DNA from: Marinobacterium sediminicola
GTDB lineage: Bacteria > Pseudomonadota > Gammaproteobacteria > Pseudomonadales > Balneatricaceae
Assembly (NCBI RefSeq): GCF_022343685.1
Contig: NZ_CP092123.1
Coordinates: 1,364,001 to 1,428,000 of the forward strand
Direction: 5' to 3'
Length of the DNA: 64,000 bases
Position 1 is the stretch's first letter; every line of letters starts with the position of its first letter. Below the pieces are notes generated by a model. The model had not been told where the DNA came from and made no database searches. It saw only the letters and a program-made list of their open reading frames with translations. Both the position numbers and the translations under genes were made by a program. Of this stretch, positions 54,985 to 64,000 are shown piece by piece.

Positions 54985-55392
54985 ATGCAGTTCGATGATT
55001 GCCTTTTCTTCCACCTGACGACCGCTGCACGTCACGCCTCCCGTTATTGGAAACAGTCGGTATGCGAGTTTGGCATTACCGGAGTGCAGGCGATGGTTTT
55101 GAATGTGCTGCAGGAGCAGGATGAAATCACTTCGGCCTGTCTTGGCAAGAAAACCTGTCTTGATAGTGCCACGCTCAGTGGTGTACTGGACCGGTTGGAA
55201 CGGGACGGGTTGTTGCAGCGCAAACCCTGTCAGGATGACGGCCGTGCCATCCGTGTCTTGCTGACCGACTCGGGCCGGGCACTGGCTGCACAGCTTTATC
55301 AGCGTATGGTTGAAGCCAACAATGCTTACCGGGCCAGGCTGTCCGATGAGGAGCTGGCGCAGTTGCAGGCGCTGCTGAAAGCACTGGGATAA
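54985..55392 (+). CDS. MarR-family regulator with several cysteines
   Basis: The 135-residue protein has the MarR winged helix: LNVLQEQDEITSACLGKKTCLDSATLSGVLDRLERDGLL in pattern, with the wing at KPCQDDGRAIRVLLTDSG. Five cysteines (6, 27, 52, 58 and 82), some in the DNA-binding lobe, raise the option of thiol or redox sensing as in OhrR, though no OhrR-type N-terminal Cys context is clear. The start codon directly follows the T-run of the dehydrogenase terminator, so there is no ribosome site before it. It precedes the MFS gene by 101 bases with a 12-bp palindrome between. Confidence 0.85.
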   Translation: MQFDDCLFFHLTTAARHASRYWKQSVCEFGITGVQAMVLNVLQEQDEITSACLGKKTCLDSATLSGVLDRLERDGLLQRKPCQDDGRAIRVLLTDSGRALAAQLYQRMVEANNAYRARLSDEELAQLQALLKALG

Positions 55393-55408
55393 CGCATCTG
55401 CAATAAAG

Positions 55409-55420
55409 CTTGTATACAAG
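55409..55420. promoter_or_regulatory. 12-bp palindrome between MarR and MFS genes
   Basis: CTTGTATACAAG is a perfect palindrome 74 bases before the MFS start. The TTGTATACAA core is common in MarR and GntR operators, so binding by the adjacent MarR protein is plausible. Confidence 0.5.
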
Positions 55421-55448
55421 TTAATTCTTCGGGTACCTTTGATATCAG

Positions 55449-55464
55449 CTTGGATCGTTCCAAG
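55449..55464. promoter_or_regulatory. Inverted repeat before the MFS gene
   Basis: CTTGGA (55449-55454) and TCCAAG (55459-55464) form a second inverted repeat, 29 bases before the MFS start, with half-sites like those of the nearby palindrome (CTTG/CAAG). Confidence 0.38.
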
Positions 55465-55493
55465 AGTGGATCAATAACGATAAGGAACCCACG

Positions 55494-56708
55494 ATGTCGG
55501 ATCAGGCCCAACGTCTGAAGGTGCTCTTCGCTGGTATCTTCAGCCAGATTCTTTGTATCGGGATTGCCCGATTTTCCTATACGCCTCTGTTGCCGGTGAT
55601 GCAGGATCAAACCTGGATCGGTGATGCAGAGGGCGGCTGGCTTGCGGCCATCAACTATGCCGGGTACATGTGTGGTGCCCTGATGGCGGCGATGCTCAGT
55701 GACCTCCAGCTTAAGGACCGAATCTACCGTATCTGTCTGCTGATGGCTGTGGTGACCACCGCCGGAATGGCCATGACCGAGAATATGGCCGTCTGGTCGC
55801 TGCTGCGCTTTCTGTCCGGGTTCAGCAGTGCCGGCTCCATGCTGATCGCATCCGGATTGATTCTGAACTGGCTGATTCGTCATCATCACCGGGGTGAATT
55901 GGGCATCCATTTTGCCGGTGTCGGGTTAGGGATCATGTTTGCCGCCATCGTGGTCGAAGCGATGCTCAGACTTACCCTGAACTGGGCCGATCAATGGCTC
56001 TGGTTTGCCGCTTTGGGCTGCGTGCTGGCCATTCCTGCCTGGCGCTGGCTGCCACCGCCTGCCAAGGTTGCCGTGACTCATGGTGGACAGCCAATGCTGG
56101 ACCAGCCTCCAGGTGCACGTTTTCTCTGGCTGATGATGACCGCCTATTTTTGTGCCGGTTATGGCTATGTAATCAGTGCCACCTTTATCGTTACCATCGT
56201 TGAACGTGAGCCGGAATTGTCCGGTATGGGCCAGCTCGTGTTTCTGGTGGTCGGCCTGGCAGCAGCGCCGGCGGTGATGGTTTGGGATCTTGTCGCACGA
56301 CGACTGGGTTACCTCGGCGCGTTGTTTGTGGCCTATCTGGTTCAGGTGGTCGGCATCGTCATGCCTACGCTCAGTGACAGCCTGACGGCCGTCCTGATCA
56401 GTGCCGTGTTGTATGGCGGAACTTTCATTGGCTGCGTCAGTCTGGTTCTGACCATGGCGGGACGGCTGTATCCCACCAAACCCGCCAAGCTGATGGGGAA
56501 AATGACGCTTTCCTACGGTGTCGCCCAGATCGTGGCGCCGGCTCTGACCGGTGTACTGGCAGAGCAGAGTGGCAACTACAACCTTGGATTGTGGTTGGCG
56601 GGTGGTTTTGTACTCCTGGGGGCCGCGTTGATTGTGATATTGAAATTGACCGACCGGACGGCGACCGAGCTTGATCAGAGCAACCGGCTTGTCACCGGAA
56701 GGCAGTAA
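55494..56708 (+). CDS. MFS transporter, YbfB/YjiJ family (paralogue)
   Basis: Twelve spans with GIARFSYTPLLPVMQ, NYAGYMCGALMAAM and LRFLSGFSSAGSMLIASGLILNWL mark the same family as the transporter at 19650-20924, and the two align by eye along much of their length, including FCAGYGYVISATF against [13 protein letters not shown]. This one has 404 residues and a shorter polar tail. AAGGA lies upstream of ATG 55494. A MarR gene lies directly upstream, in contrast to the AraC regulator of the other copy, so the two transporters are probably induced by different compounds. Confidence 0.88.
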   Translation: MSDQAQRLKVLFAGIFSQILCIGIARFSYTPLLPVMQDQTWIGDAEGGWLAAINYAGYMCGALMAAMLSDLQLKDRIYRICLLMAVVTTAGMAMTENMAVWSLLRFLSGFSSAGSMLIASGLILNWLIRHHHRGELGIHFAGVGLGIMFAAIVVEAMLRLTLNWADQWLWFAALGCVLAIPAWRWLPPPAKVAVTHGGQPMLDQPPGARFLWLMMTAYFCAGYGYVISATFIVTIVEREPELSGMGQLVFLVVGLAAAPAVMVWDLVARRLGYLGALFVAYLVQVVGIVMPTLSDSLTAVLISAVLYGGTFIGCVSLVLTMAGRLYPTKPAKLMGKMTLSYGVAQIVAPALTGVLAEQSGNYNLGLWLAGGFVLLGAALIVILKLTDRTATELDQSNRLVTGRQ

Positions 56709-56797
56709 CGGCATGATGCTACTAAAGTTTCAAGGATAGGGTCGAAGCGCGATCACAGGGCGTGTATCGGCCCGCCGTACTGGCAACGGAGTCGATA

Positions 56798-59700
56798 ATG
56801 CCCTCTCTCAAACGTTCGCTAGCCCTGCCCCTGCTCTTGGGAGCTTTGCTCACCGGATGTACTGATGATTCCTCTCACGAGAAATCAGTCGTGTCGCCGA
56901 CACCCGAGCAGGCCGATACGGGTGGGAACGTCAGTCAAAACGCTTCTGAGCGAGTGGCGCTCAAGGTTCAGGACATCAGCGTGCAAAGCTGGCAGGGCCG
57001 CCAGGCGGTAGCGGTAACTCTCTCGACACCAGTTGCCCTGAACCAGCCTTTTGATCCCTGGCTGATGGTCGAGACCGAAAGTGGAGATGTGCTGGAAGGT
57101 GCCTGGATCGCCGACAAGCGGGGCAAAGTACTCTATTTCACCGGACTGGAGCCAGAGCGCAGTTACCGTGTTCGGGTACGCCCTGGCCTGATCGCGGCCA
57201 ACGGCAGTACGCTTTCCAACCTGTCCAGTGTGGTCGTCGAGACACCTGCTCTCCAATCGGCACTGGGCTTTGCCGGTCGCGGCAATCTGCTGGCGCATCG
57301 TCTGCGTCAGGGTTTGCCGGTGATGGCGGTCAACGTGGAACAGGTTGATGTGGACTTCTATCGCATCCCCCAGGCCGGTCTGGTCGACTTTCTGGCGCGC
57401 TTCGGACAAGCCTCTCAGCTGAGCAGTTGGGATGCCGAACGCTATCTGGATAAGGTCAAGCTGAGCTGGTCCGGACGTTTTGACCTCAAGCTGGATCCCA
57501 ACACCCGCGGCACACGTTATTTACCCATTCATGATGTGGAGGCGCTAAGCCAGAGTGGGGTGTATCTTGCAGTGATGCGTGAAGCCGGGAATATCAGTTA
57601 CCGTTATCCCGCCACCTGGTTCGCAGTGACTGACCTCGGCGCACAGGTGCGCCTCTACGAAGACAAGCTGCAGGTGCAGGTCAATACGCTATCGGGTGCT
57701 GATCCTCTGGCTGCCGTCAAGCTGTACCTGCTGGACGACAAGGGGCACCGAATCGCTGAAGTTGCCACGGATCGAGAAGGGCGAGCCGCTTTTATGGCGG
57801 ATCAACTTGAGCCGGGCGCTCTGGGTTCAGCCGCTCTGCTGGTGCTGCAGAAAGGGCCTGAGACCTCGCTGGTCCGCCTTAATGGTCCCATGCTGGATCT
57901 GGCCGAGTTCCCGGTATCGGGTCCGCAGCGCCTGCCGCAGGAAGTGTTCATCTACAGTCCCCGTGACCTTTATCGCCCGGGCGAGTCTCTCGTGTTCAGC
58001 GCCTTGCTGCGCTCCGAGCGAGGTGAAGCCGTACCCGGCATTACGCTATCCACACGTCTGGTTCAGCCGGATGGACGAGTCGTTGCCAGCCAGATGCTGG
58101 AACCGGGTGAGCTTAATTATTACCAGACCGAGCTTAAGTTGCCTGATGATGCTCCGACCGGAGAGTGGCGCTGGCAGGCACTGTTGCCGGATGGTAGCCA
58201 GCGTGAATATGCGTTACAGGTTGAGTCTTTCCTGCCGGAACGTATGGCATTGAATCTGGATGCAGCTGAACGTCTGTCCCCCGAGGCGGATTTCAGTGTT
58301 AGGGTGCAGGGCGATTTCCTCTATGGCGCTCCGGCTGCCGGCGCACGTTTGCAGTCTCAACTGATTGCCAGACTTGAGCCTCATCCTTTTCCTGCATTCA
58401 AGGACTACTGGTTTGGGCATCCCGCAGACAGTGCGCTTGAGCGACGTGAAGATCTGGCCGAAATCGAACTGGATGCCCAGGGGCGCGCTGAAATTAATGT
58501 GGAGTCCTTCTGGCAGGAATTGACCAGCCCGTTGCGGCTTCAGGCCTATACCAGCTTGCTGGATTCCGGCGGTCGCCCTGTCACGCGCCGGGCCGCTTCA
58601 GTGGTATTGCCAGCGGAGCAGTTACCGGGGATTCGACCGCTGTTTGCGAATGATCAGGTCGATTACGATGGCAATGCCGTGTTTGAACTGGTGCTGACCG
58701 ATGGACAGGTCCGCCTGCCAGCTGAGTCGCTGCAACTGAGCCTGGTTCGTGAGCGCCGCGATTATCACTGGAGCTGGAGTGATGCTGACGGCTGGCAAAG
58801 TCACTTTACGGAGCGCCACTACACCGTCGAGCAGCGCGAGCTGAGCCTGGCTGAGAACGAGCGAGCTGAAGTCAGCCTGCCGGTTGAGTGGGGGTACTAT
58901 CGGGTTGAACTCAAGGACCCGCAGACGGGGCTGGTATCGGCCTATCGCTTCCGTGCCGGCTGGGACCCTGATGCCCAGCTGATGGCGGGGCGTCCGGACC
59001 GAATCGGTTTGAGCCTTAACCAGCAGACCTACGCTGCCGGGGATGAGCTCAAGATACAGGTTCGGCCTCCTTCCGCCGGCAAGGGTTACCTGTTGCTCGA
59101 GTCCGATCGTTTGCTGCACCGTGAGCCGGTGGTGATCCCTGCTGAAGGCAAGGAGCTTTCACTAATACTCAAGCCGGAATGGATGCAGCAGAATCTTTAT
59201 ATCAGCGTACTGTTGTTGCAACCGGGGGATGCTGAAAAGGGCACCTTGCCGATGCGCATGATGGGCATCGAGCCGGTGCCGCTGGCAACGGAAGAGCAGG
59301 CGCTGGACGTGGCCTTTGATGCCTTGCCGTTGCAAGTACGTCCCGAACAGGAGATCGAGGTTCCATTGACGGTGTCCCGTCGCAATGGCCAACCGCTGCC
59401 GGATAAAGTGATGGTGACACTGGCGGCGGTTGATGTGGGTGTGTTGTCGATAACCGACTTCAATACTCCCGATCCGCTGGATTGGTTTTTCAAGCCGGGA
59501 GCGTACCCGGTCGAGGTGCGTGACAACTATTCCGACCTGATTGATGCCGAGGCAGGCGACATGGCACACCTGCGCTTTGGTGGGGATGCCGATCTGAGCA
59601 GGGGTGGGGCGCAGCCGCCTACCGATGTTCAGATCCTGTCTCTGTTCTCGGGAGCTGTGTCCGTCGACAGTGACGGGCGGGCGAGCATACCGCTGGCGCT

Positions 59701-61687
59701 GCCTGCATTCAACGGCAAAATACGTTTAATGGCGCTGGCTTTTTCAGAGGATAGCATGGGGGCCAGTGACCAAGAGCTGCAGGTTGTGGCACCGGTGGTT
59801 GCCGAGTTGAACCGACCGCGATTCCTGTCGCCGGGGGATCGCACAAGGCTGACGCTTGATCTGCACAACCGCACGGATCAACCGCAAATCCTGCAGGTAG
59901 AGATGACAGCAGGGCTGGGAATGTTGCTGGATGGTCGAGAAGGTATTTGGGAGCAGGCCGTCGAGCTGGCGCCCGGTGAGCGGACAACACTGGCCTTAAC
60001 GGCGACAGCCGGACAGCAGTTTGGAGCAGTCCCCCTGTCATTAAAGGTCAGCGGTATTGCGGGTGAGACTGACATCGAACGCCAGTGGTGGCTGGGTATT
60101 CGTCCTGCGTGGCCGGCACAGTCTTTGAGCTGGCAACAGTCCATTAAACCGGGTGAATCCTTCAAGCTTGAAGGGCGTGCTCTTGAGGGCCTGTTGCCAA
60201 AGACACTGAATGCCCAATTGAGTCTGGACAGCCGCCCGCCCCTGGGTGTGGCGCAACACCTCAGTGAATTGAAAGCCTACCCTTACGGTTGTGCCGAACA
60301 GACCACCAGTGGTGTCTTTGCGCAGTTATATGTCACCTCCGAGCTGCTGGCCACCATGGGGCTTGAGGGTGAGTCTCCTGCCAAACGTCGCGCGGCGGTG
60401 GAACTGGCGATCCGTCGCCTGTTTGGCATGCAACGCAATAACGGCAGTTTCGGCCTCTGGAGCAAAGACAGTCCCGAGGAGCCCTGGCTAACGGTGTACA
60501 TTACGGACTTCCTGTTGCGAGCCCGTGAGTCTGGTTACGCAGTCTCTGAGCCGGCCCTCAATGAAGCTCTGGAACAGATCAGTCGGTATCTGCGCAACCC
60601 GAGCCGAATCAATGGTGAGCTGTTGCATGACAGTCGTTCCCGCTTCGCCGTTCGTGCCTATGCCGCTCAGGTCTTGTCTCGCATCGGACAGGCGCCGTTG
60701 GCTGAGCTGCGTAATCTGCTGGACCATCGTGCAGAAGAATCAACCTCGCTCGCGATGATTCAATTGGGGCTTGCGCTGCAAAGCGCAGGGGATAGTACCC
60801 GGGCCGAGAAAGCCTTGCAGCGAGGGCTGTTGGGCATGACCCGTGACAGCTTCCTGCGTACGGATTACGGCAGTGTTGTACGTGATCGTGCGCTGGCCCT
60901 GTTCTGGTTGTTGGAGAACGGGCAACCGGAAAGCGAATGGCTGCCGCTGCTGGAATTGCTGCAGTCCTCCATGGTGGACAGGCGCTGGTTCAGCACTCAG
61001 GAGCGCAATGCGCTTTTCCTGGCAGGCCAGGCACTTGAGCAGCAGAGCGGCGGGGGTCTTCGGCTTGAAATCGGCGGTGTAATCGAAGCACAGGTCAGTC
61101 AGAGAAATCAGACATTCACGTTGTTCGGTGAATCCTTGCTTGAAGGTTTGAGCATTCGGAATTCGGGAGAGGGGAATGCCTGGTTAAATTTGGGCATTCA
61201 GGGTTACAGTGACCAGCCGCCCGCTGCCTACAGCCAGGGGATGAGTGTTGAACGTCGTTATTATGATGCCGATGGCCAGCCACTGGTACCTGAGCAATTG
61301 AAAACGGGGGATTTGGTACTGGTTGAACTGGATATACGCAGTGAGCAGTCAATCCCGGATGCGCTGATTGTGGATCTGTTGCCTGCCGGTCTTGAGCTTG
61401 AAAACCAGAATCTTGCTACCAGCCTGGCGATGTCGGAGCTGAAAATCGGCGATGAAAGCGTCAGTGATCTGATGGCCATGGTCGATCTGCGTCATCAGGA
61501 GTTTCGTGATGACCGGTATGTGGCGGCGGTGAAGCTGATGTTGGGCCGAGCACGGCTGTTCTATCTGGCTAGAGCCGTTACGCCGGGTGAATACCGTTGG
61601 CCGCCCAGCTTCGCTGAATCAATGTACCGTCCAGAGCTGCGACATCTTGGCAGCGATGCCGGTACCCTGAGCATCCGGGCACGCTGA
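56798..61687 (+). CDS. Bacterial alpha-2-macroglobulin, thioester lipoprotein
   Basis: This 1629-residue protein resembles E. coli YfhM (ECAM), a periplasmic trap for intruding proteases. The lipobox LLTGC near residue 20 predicts inner-membrane anchoring. Repeated macroglobulin domains follow; VFIYSPRDLYRPGESLVF is a conserved MG element. The thioester is CAEQ with Cys1165 in YPYGCAEQTTS, in the alpha-helical TED-domain region (GLWSKDSPEEPWLTVYITDF). ATG 56798 gives the signal peptide; longer reading to 56762 does not. It is followed, in the same frame and without a gap, by pbpC. The pair is a known gammaproteobacterial operon. Confidence 0.95.
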   Translation: MPSLKRSLALPLLLGALLTGCTDDSSHEKSVVSPTPEQADTGGNVSQNASERVALKVQDISVQSWQGRQAVAVTLSTPVALNQPFDPWLMVETESGDVLEGAWIADKRGKVLYFTGLEPERSYRVRVRPGLIAANGSTLSNLSSVVVETPALQSALGFAGRGNLLAHRLRQGLPVMAVNVEQVDVDFYRIPQAGLVDFLARFGQASQLSSWDAERYLDKVKLSWSGRFDLKLDPNTRGTRYLPIHDVEALSQSGVYLAVMREAGNISYRYPATWFAVTDLGAQVRLYEDKLQVQVNTLSGADPLAAVKLYLLDDKGHRIAEVATDREGRAAFMADQLEPGALGSAALLVLQKGPETSLVRLNGPMLDLAEFPVSGPQRLPQEVFIYSPRDLYRPGESLVFSALLRSERGEAVPGITLSTRLVQPDGRVVASQMLEPGELNYYQTELKLPDDAPTGEWRWQALLPDGSQREYALQVESFLPERMALNLDAAERLSPEADFSVRVQGDFLYGAPAAGARLQSQLIARLEPHPFPAFKDYWFGHPADSALERREDLAEIELDAQGRAEINVESFWQELTSPLRLQAYTSLLDSGGRPVTRRAASVVLPAEQLPGIRPLFANDQVDYDGNAVFELVLTDGQVRLPAESLQLSLVRERRDYHWSWSDADGWQSHFTERHYTVEQRELSLAENERAEVSLPVEWGYYRVELKDPQTGLVSAYRFRAGWDPDAQLMAGRPDRIGLSLNQQTYAAGDELKIQVRPPSAGKGYLLLESDRLLHREPVVIPAEGKELSLILKPEWMQQNLYISVLLLQPGDAEKGTLPMRMMGIEPVPLATEEQALDVAFDALPLQVRPEQEIEVPLTVSRRNGQPLPDKVMVTLAAVDVGVLSITDFNTPDPLDWFFKPGAYPVEVRDNYSDLIDAEAGDMAHLRFGGDADLSRGGAQPPTDVQILSLFSGAVSVDSDGRASIPLALPAFNGKIRLMALAFSEDSMGASDQELQVVAPVVAELNRPRFLSPGDRTRLTLDLHNRTDQPQILQVEMTAGLGMLLDGREGIWEQAVELAPGERTTLALTATAGQQFGAVPLSLKVSGIAGETDIERQWWLGIRPAWPAQSLSWQQSIKPGESFKLEGRALEGLLPKTLNAQLSLDSRPPLGVAQHLSELKAYPYGCAEQTTSGVFAQLYVTSELLATMGLEGESPAKRRAAVELAIRRLFGMQRNNGSFGLWSKDSPEEPWLTVYITDFLLRARESGYAVSEPALNEALEQISRYLRNPSRINGELLHDSRSRFAVRAYAAQVLSRIGQAPLAELRNLLDHRAEESTSLAMIQLGLALQSAGDSTRAEKALQRGLLGMTRDSFLRTDYGSVVRDRALALFWLLENGQPESEWLPLLELLQSSMVDRRWFSTQERNALFLAGQALEQQSGGGLRLEIGGVIEAQVSQRNQTFTLFGESLLEGLSIRNSGEGNAWLNLGIQGYSDQPPAAYSQGMSVERRYYDADGQPLVPEQLKTGDLVLVELDIRSEQSIPDALIVDLLPAGLELENQNLATSLAMSELKIGDESVSDLMAMVDLRHQEFRDDRYVAAVKLMLGRARLFYLARAVTPGEYRWPPSFAESMYRPELRHLGSDAGTLSIRAR

Positions 61688-64000
61688 TTGCCGGTGCAAA
61701 GCAAACACCGGTTGTGGTGGCTGTTGCCGTTGGGCCTGCTGGTGCTGGCATGGGTACTTGATCGTCAGTACCCATTGCCCGCCGCGCCGCCACCGGCTAC
61801 ACGCGTGCTTGCCGAAGACGGTCAATTGCTGCGGGCTTTCCCGGCACCTGATGAAACCTGGCGATATCCGGTCACCCTTGCAGAGGTGGCACCGGTATAT
61901 CTGGAAGTGCTCATGGCCTACGAGGATCGGGCATTTTACTACCATCCCGGTATCAATCCCTTTTCGATTGTGCGAGCAGCCTTCCAGAATCTTGGCGCCG
62001 GCAGAGTGGTATCAGGAGGCTCGACTCTCAGCATGCAGGTTGCCGGCATGCTGGACCCCTATCCACGAAACTGGACCGGCAAGCTGCAGCAGGCATTCAG
62101 AACCCTTCAGCTTGAGTGGCACTACAGCAAAGATGAAATTCTGACGCTCTATCTCAATCTGGCGCCCTTTGGCGGCATGCTGTCGGGAGTCGAGTCAGCC
62201 TCTCGTCATTACTTCGGCAAACCTGCCCGGCAGCTCAGTGATGCGGAAGCGGCTTTGCTGGCGGTCTTGCCACAGCGGCCCAGTGAATGGCGCCCTGATC
62301 GTTACCCTCAGCGTGCGCGAGAGGCGCGTGACAAGGTCTTGCAACGGATGCTCCAGTTGGGGCTATGGCCTGCGCAAAGAGTCAACGCCGCCAGGCGGGA
62401 GCCTGTCGCTGCACTGCCACCAGAGCCACCCTTGCTGGCCCCCCTGCTGGCGCAACGCCTGAAGGCGCATTGTCCCTCCTGTACCGAGATTCACAGCCTG
62501 GTGGATGCTGGCTTGCAGCGGCAGTTACAAGGGCTGGTGGAAAGCTATCGGGTGAGGCTGGATGAACGTCAGTCATTGGCGGTCATGGTGGTGCGGAATG
62601 CAGATCGTGCTGTGAGAGCGTATGTGGGCAGTGCCCACTTCGGTGATCAACTCAGTGAAGGGCATGTCGATATGGTGCGTGCCATTCGCTCTCCAGGCTC
62701 GACACTCAAGCCCTTTGCCTATGGCATGGCGCTGGATCGTGGTCTTATCCATTCGCATTCGTTGCTGATGGATACTCCCCGGCACGGGAAAACCTATCGA
62801 CCACACAATTTTACCGGTGGCTTCAGTGGGCCGGTAACGGCCATCGAAGCCCTGCGGCGTTCACTCAATCTGCCGGTTGTGCAGCTGATGGAGCATCTGG
62901 GGCCTGATCGTTTTGTGGCAACCTTGCAAAATGCAGGCATGATCTTGCGAGGTGAAGGCCAGTTGCAGCCAAGCGAGGCCGTTGTGTTGGGCGGTGTTGG
63001 CACTACGCTGGAGTCACTGGTCGGTGTCTATACTGCGCTCGCACGAGAGGGGCTTGCAGGAGCGGTGAGGCTGCAGCCTCATGAGCCTGAACACAACCGT
63101 TGGGTGATGAGTGCAGGTGCGGCCTGGATCAGTTGGCACATGCTGGCGCAAAACCCCGTGAGGGCCCTGAATCCCTTGAGTGACAGGCCTTGGCAGCTGG
63201 CCTGGAAAACCGGAACCAGTTATGGCTATCGTGATGCCTGGGCGGTCGGAGTATCTCCACAATGGACCATTGGCGTTTGGGTGGGACGTCCCGATGGAAG
63301 TCCCAGTCCCGGTCGCTTTGGGCGGCAGATGGCTGCGCCCCTGCTGTTTCGGGTGCATCAATTGCTGCCTGAGATGGGAGTGCCCCTGAAGCAGCCGGAA
63401 AGTGTCAGTCGTCAACCGGTTTGCTGGCCTCTGGGGACTTTGAAACAGCAGCAGGATAATAAGGTCGACAACTGCCTTCAGCAGTTTGAGGCCTGGCTGT
63501 TGAATGATACTGCCCCGCCAACGCTGACACAGACGCCCGATATGCTTCAGCCACCATTGCTGCGTAAGGTTTGGCTGGATGAAGCCACGGGGCTTGGCGT
63601 TTCACCGAGTTGCAAGACAGCAGAGCAGCATCTGGAACAGCGCAGCATCGCACTCTGGCCGTTGCCGGTTGAACCCTGGATCAGGGCTGAGTGGCGGCGT
63701 GAATCACGACTGCCGCCAGCGGCCAACCGTTGCACCCGCCTCGTGGGGGGGCGCGAACGCCTTCGCATCATCGGTATCGAAAACGGGAACCATCTAAGGT
63801 TGCCGCCAGGCCGAGAGACACTTGAGATCGATCTTGGCGTCAGCGGAGCAACAGGCTCGCTGAATTGGTACCTGAATGGGGAATCATTAACGGCACTTCA
63901 AGGTAACCGATTGGCGCTGGCCCTGAAAAACAGTGGCCATTACCGGCTCAGCGTAGTTGATGCCAGCGGCAATACCGACTCCATCCAGTTCAGTTTTCAG
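61688..64000 (+). CDS. pbpC: Penicillin-binding protein 1C, open at the window end
   Basis: PBP1C is a bifunctional peptidoglycan synthase. After one membrane span (about 8-28), the transglycosylase domain has EDRAFYYHPG and GGSTLSMQVAGML with its catalytic glutamates. The transpeptidase domain has SPGSTLKPFAYG (SxxK serine), the SLN triad in RRSLNLPVV and KTGTSYGYRDAW. A C-terminal BiPBP domain follows. The frame is still open at 64000 after 771 codons, about the length of the 770-residue E. coli protein, so only a few codons are missing. The start is TTG 61688 directly after the macroglobulin stop, or GTG 61694; neither has a good ribosome site. Confidence 0.93.
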   Translation, partial: MPVQSKHRLWWLLPLGLLVLAWVLDRQYPLPAAPPPATRVLAEDGQLLRAFPAPDETWRYPVTLAEVAPVYLEVLMAYEDRAFYYHPGINPFSIVRAAFQNLGAGRVVSGGSTLSMQVAGMLDPYPRNWTGKLQQAFRTLQLEWHYSKDEILTLYLNLAPFGGMLSGVESASRHYFGKPARQLSDAEAALLAVLPQRPSEWRPDRYPQRAREARDKVLQRMLQLGLWPAQRVNAARREPVAALPPEPPLLAPLLAQRLKAHCPSCTEIHSLVDAGLQRQLQGLVESYRVRLDERQSLAVMVVRNADRAVRAYVGSAHFGDQLSEGHVDMVRAIRSPGSTLKPFAYGMALDRGLIHSHSLLMDTPRHGKTYRPHNFTGGFSGPVTAIEALRRSLNLPVVQLMEHLGPDRFVATLQNAGMILRGEGQLQPSEAVVLGGVGTTLESLVGVYTALAREGLAGAVRLQPHEPEHNRWVMSAGAAWISWHMLAQNPVRALNPLSDRPWQLAWKTGTSYGYRDAWAVGVSPQWTIGVWVGRPDGSPSPGRFGRQMAAPLLFRVHQLLPEMGVPLKQPESVSRQPVCWPLGTLKQQQDNKVDNCLQQFEAWLLNDTAPPTLTQTPDMLQPPLLRKVWLDEATGLGVSPSCKTAEQHLEQRSIALWPLPVEPWIRAEWRRESRLPPAANRCTRLVGGRERLRIIGIENGNHLRLPPGRETLEIDLGVSGATGSLNWYLNGESLTALQGNRLALALKNSGHYRLSVVDASGNTDSIQFSFQ

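Overview
The window is a stretch of chromosome from a moderately GC-rich gammaproteobacterium. RapA, AlaC, proline-tRNA ligase, DNA topoisomerase III and the alpha-2-macroglobulin/PBP1C pair are all of gammaproteobacterial type. A LysR gene divergent from trpBA (the TrpI arrangement), many diguanylate cyclases and chemoreceptors, and DmdB/DmdC-like acyl-CoA enzymes point to a Pseudomonas/Oceanospirillales-like organism, possibly a marine one such as Marinobacterium. That placement is inference. I see no rRNA, tRNA, insertion sequence, prophage or CRISPR array; this is ordinary chromosome with dense operons.

Layout. 0-6.4 kb: the end of alaC, a membrane-protein gene broken by one frameshift, a GDSL esterase lipoprotein, a UDG-family protein, rapA and a small YjfB-like gene. 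6.4-6.7 kb: a two-gene unit for a ribbon-helix-helix protein and a 38-residue lysine-rich peptide. 7.0-13.7 kb: c-di-GMP signalling, with a TRAP-type solute-binding protein coupled to a PAS-GGDEF protein, facing a second cyclase with three amino-acid-type binding domains. 13.9-20.9 kb: leuA, an Lrp/AsnC regulator, a LysR gene, chromate transporter chrA, and an AraC/MFS divergent pair. 20.9-23.0 kb: a quinone/thiol redox operon (DoxX, YqjG, WrbA). 23.2-28.3 kb: topB, an aldehyde dehydrogenase and a third cyclase.

28.6-40.7 kb: a LysR gene; a translationally coupled operon arsC - wrbA paralogue - DUF2069 - sufS/sufE fusion; yihY and acylphosphatase; trpI divergent from trpBA; a DmeF-type metal exporter; and proS with a leader that can fold into competing hairpins. 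40.8-55.4 kb: an Aer-like chemoreceptor and a fatty/organic-acid region. The latter holds an acyl-CoA ligase with two hotdog thioesterases and a hydrolase, a FixL/FixJ-like two-component system, a DmdB-like ligase, a MaoC hydratase and a DmdC-like dehydrogenase, with ppiC, two GFA-family zinc proteins and a HAD phosphatase among them. 54.9-56.7 kb: a cysteine-containing MarR gene followed by a second YbfB/YjiJ-type MFS gene. 56.8-64.0 kb: the periplasmic alpha-2-macroglobulin gene and pbpC, which is open to the window end.

The strongest leads are the solute-binding-protein/diguanylate-cyclase pair, the proS leader, the SufS-SufE fusion inside an arsC/wrbA operon, the small RHH/lysine-rich pair, and the in-frame abutment of the macroglobulin and pbpC genes. 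All product calls rest on motifs and remembered family sequences, since no search could be run.
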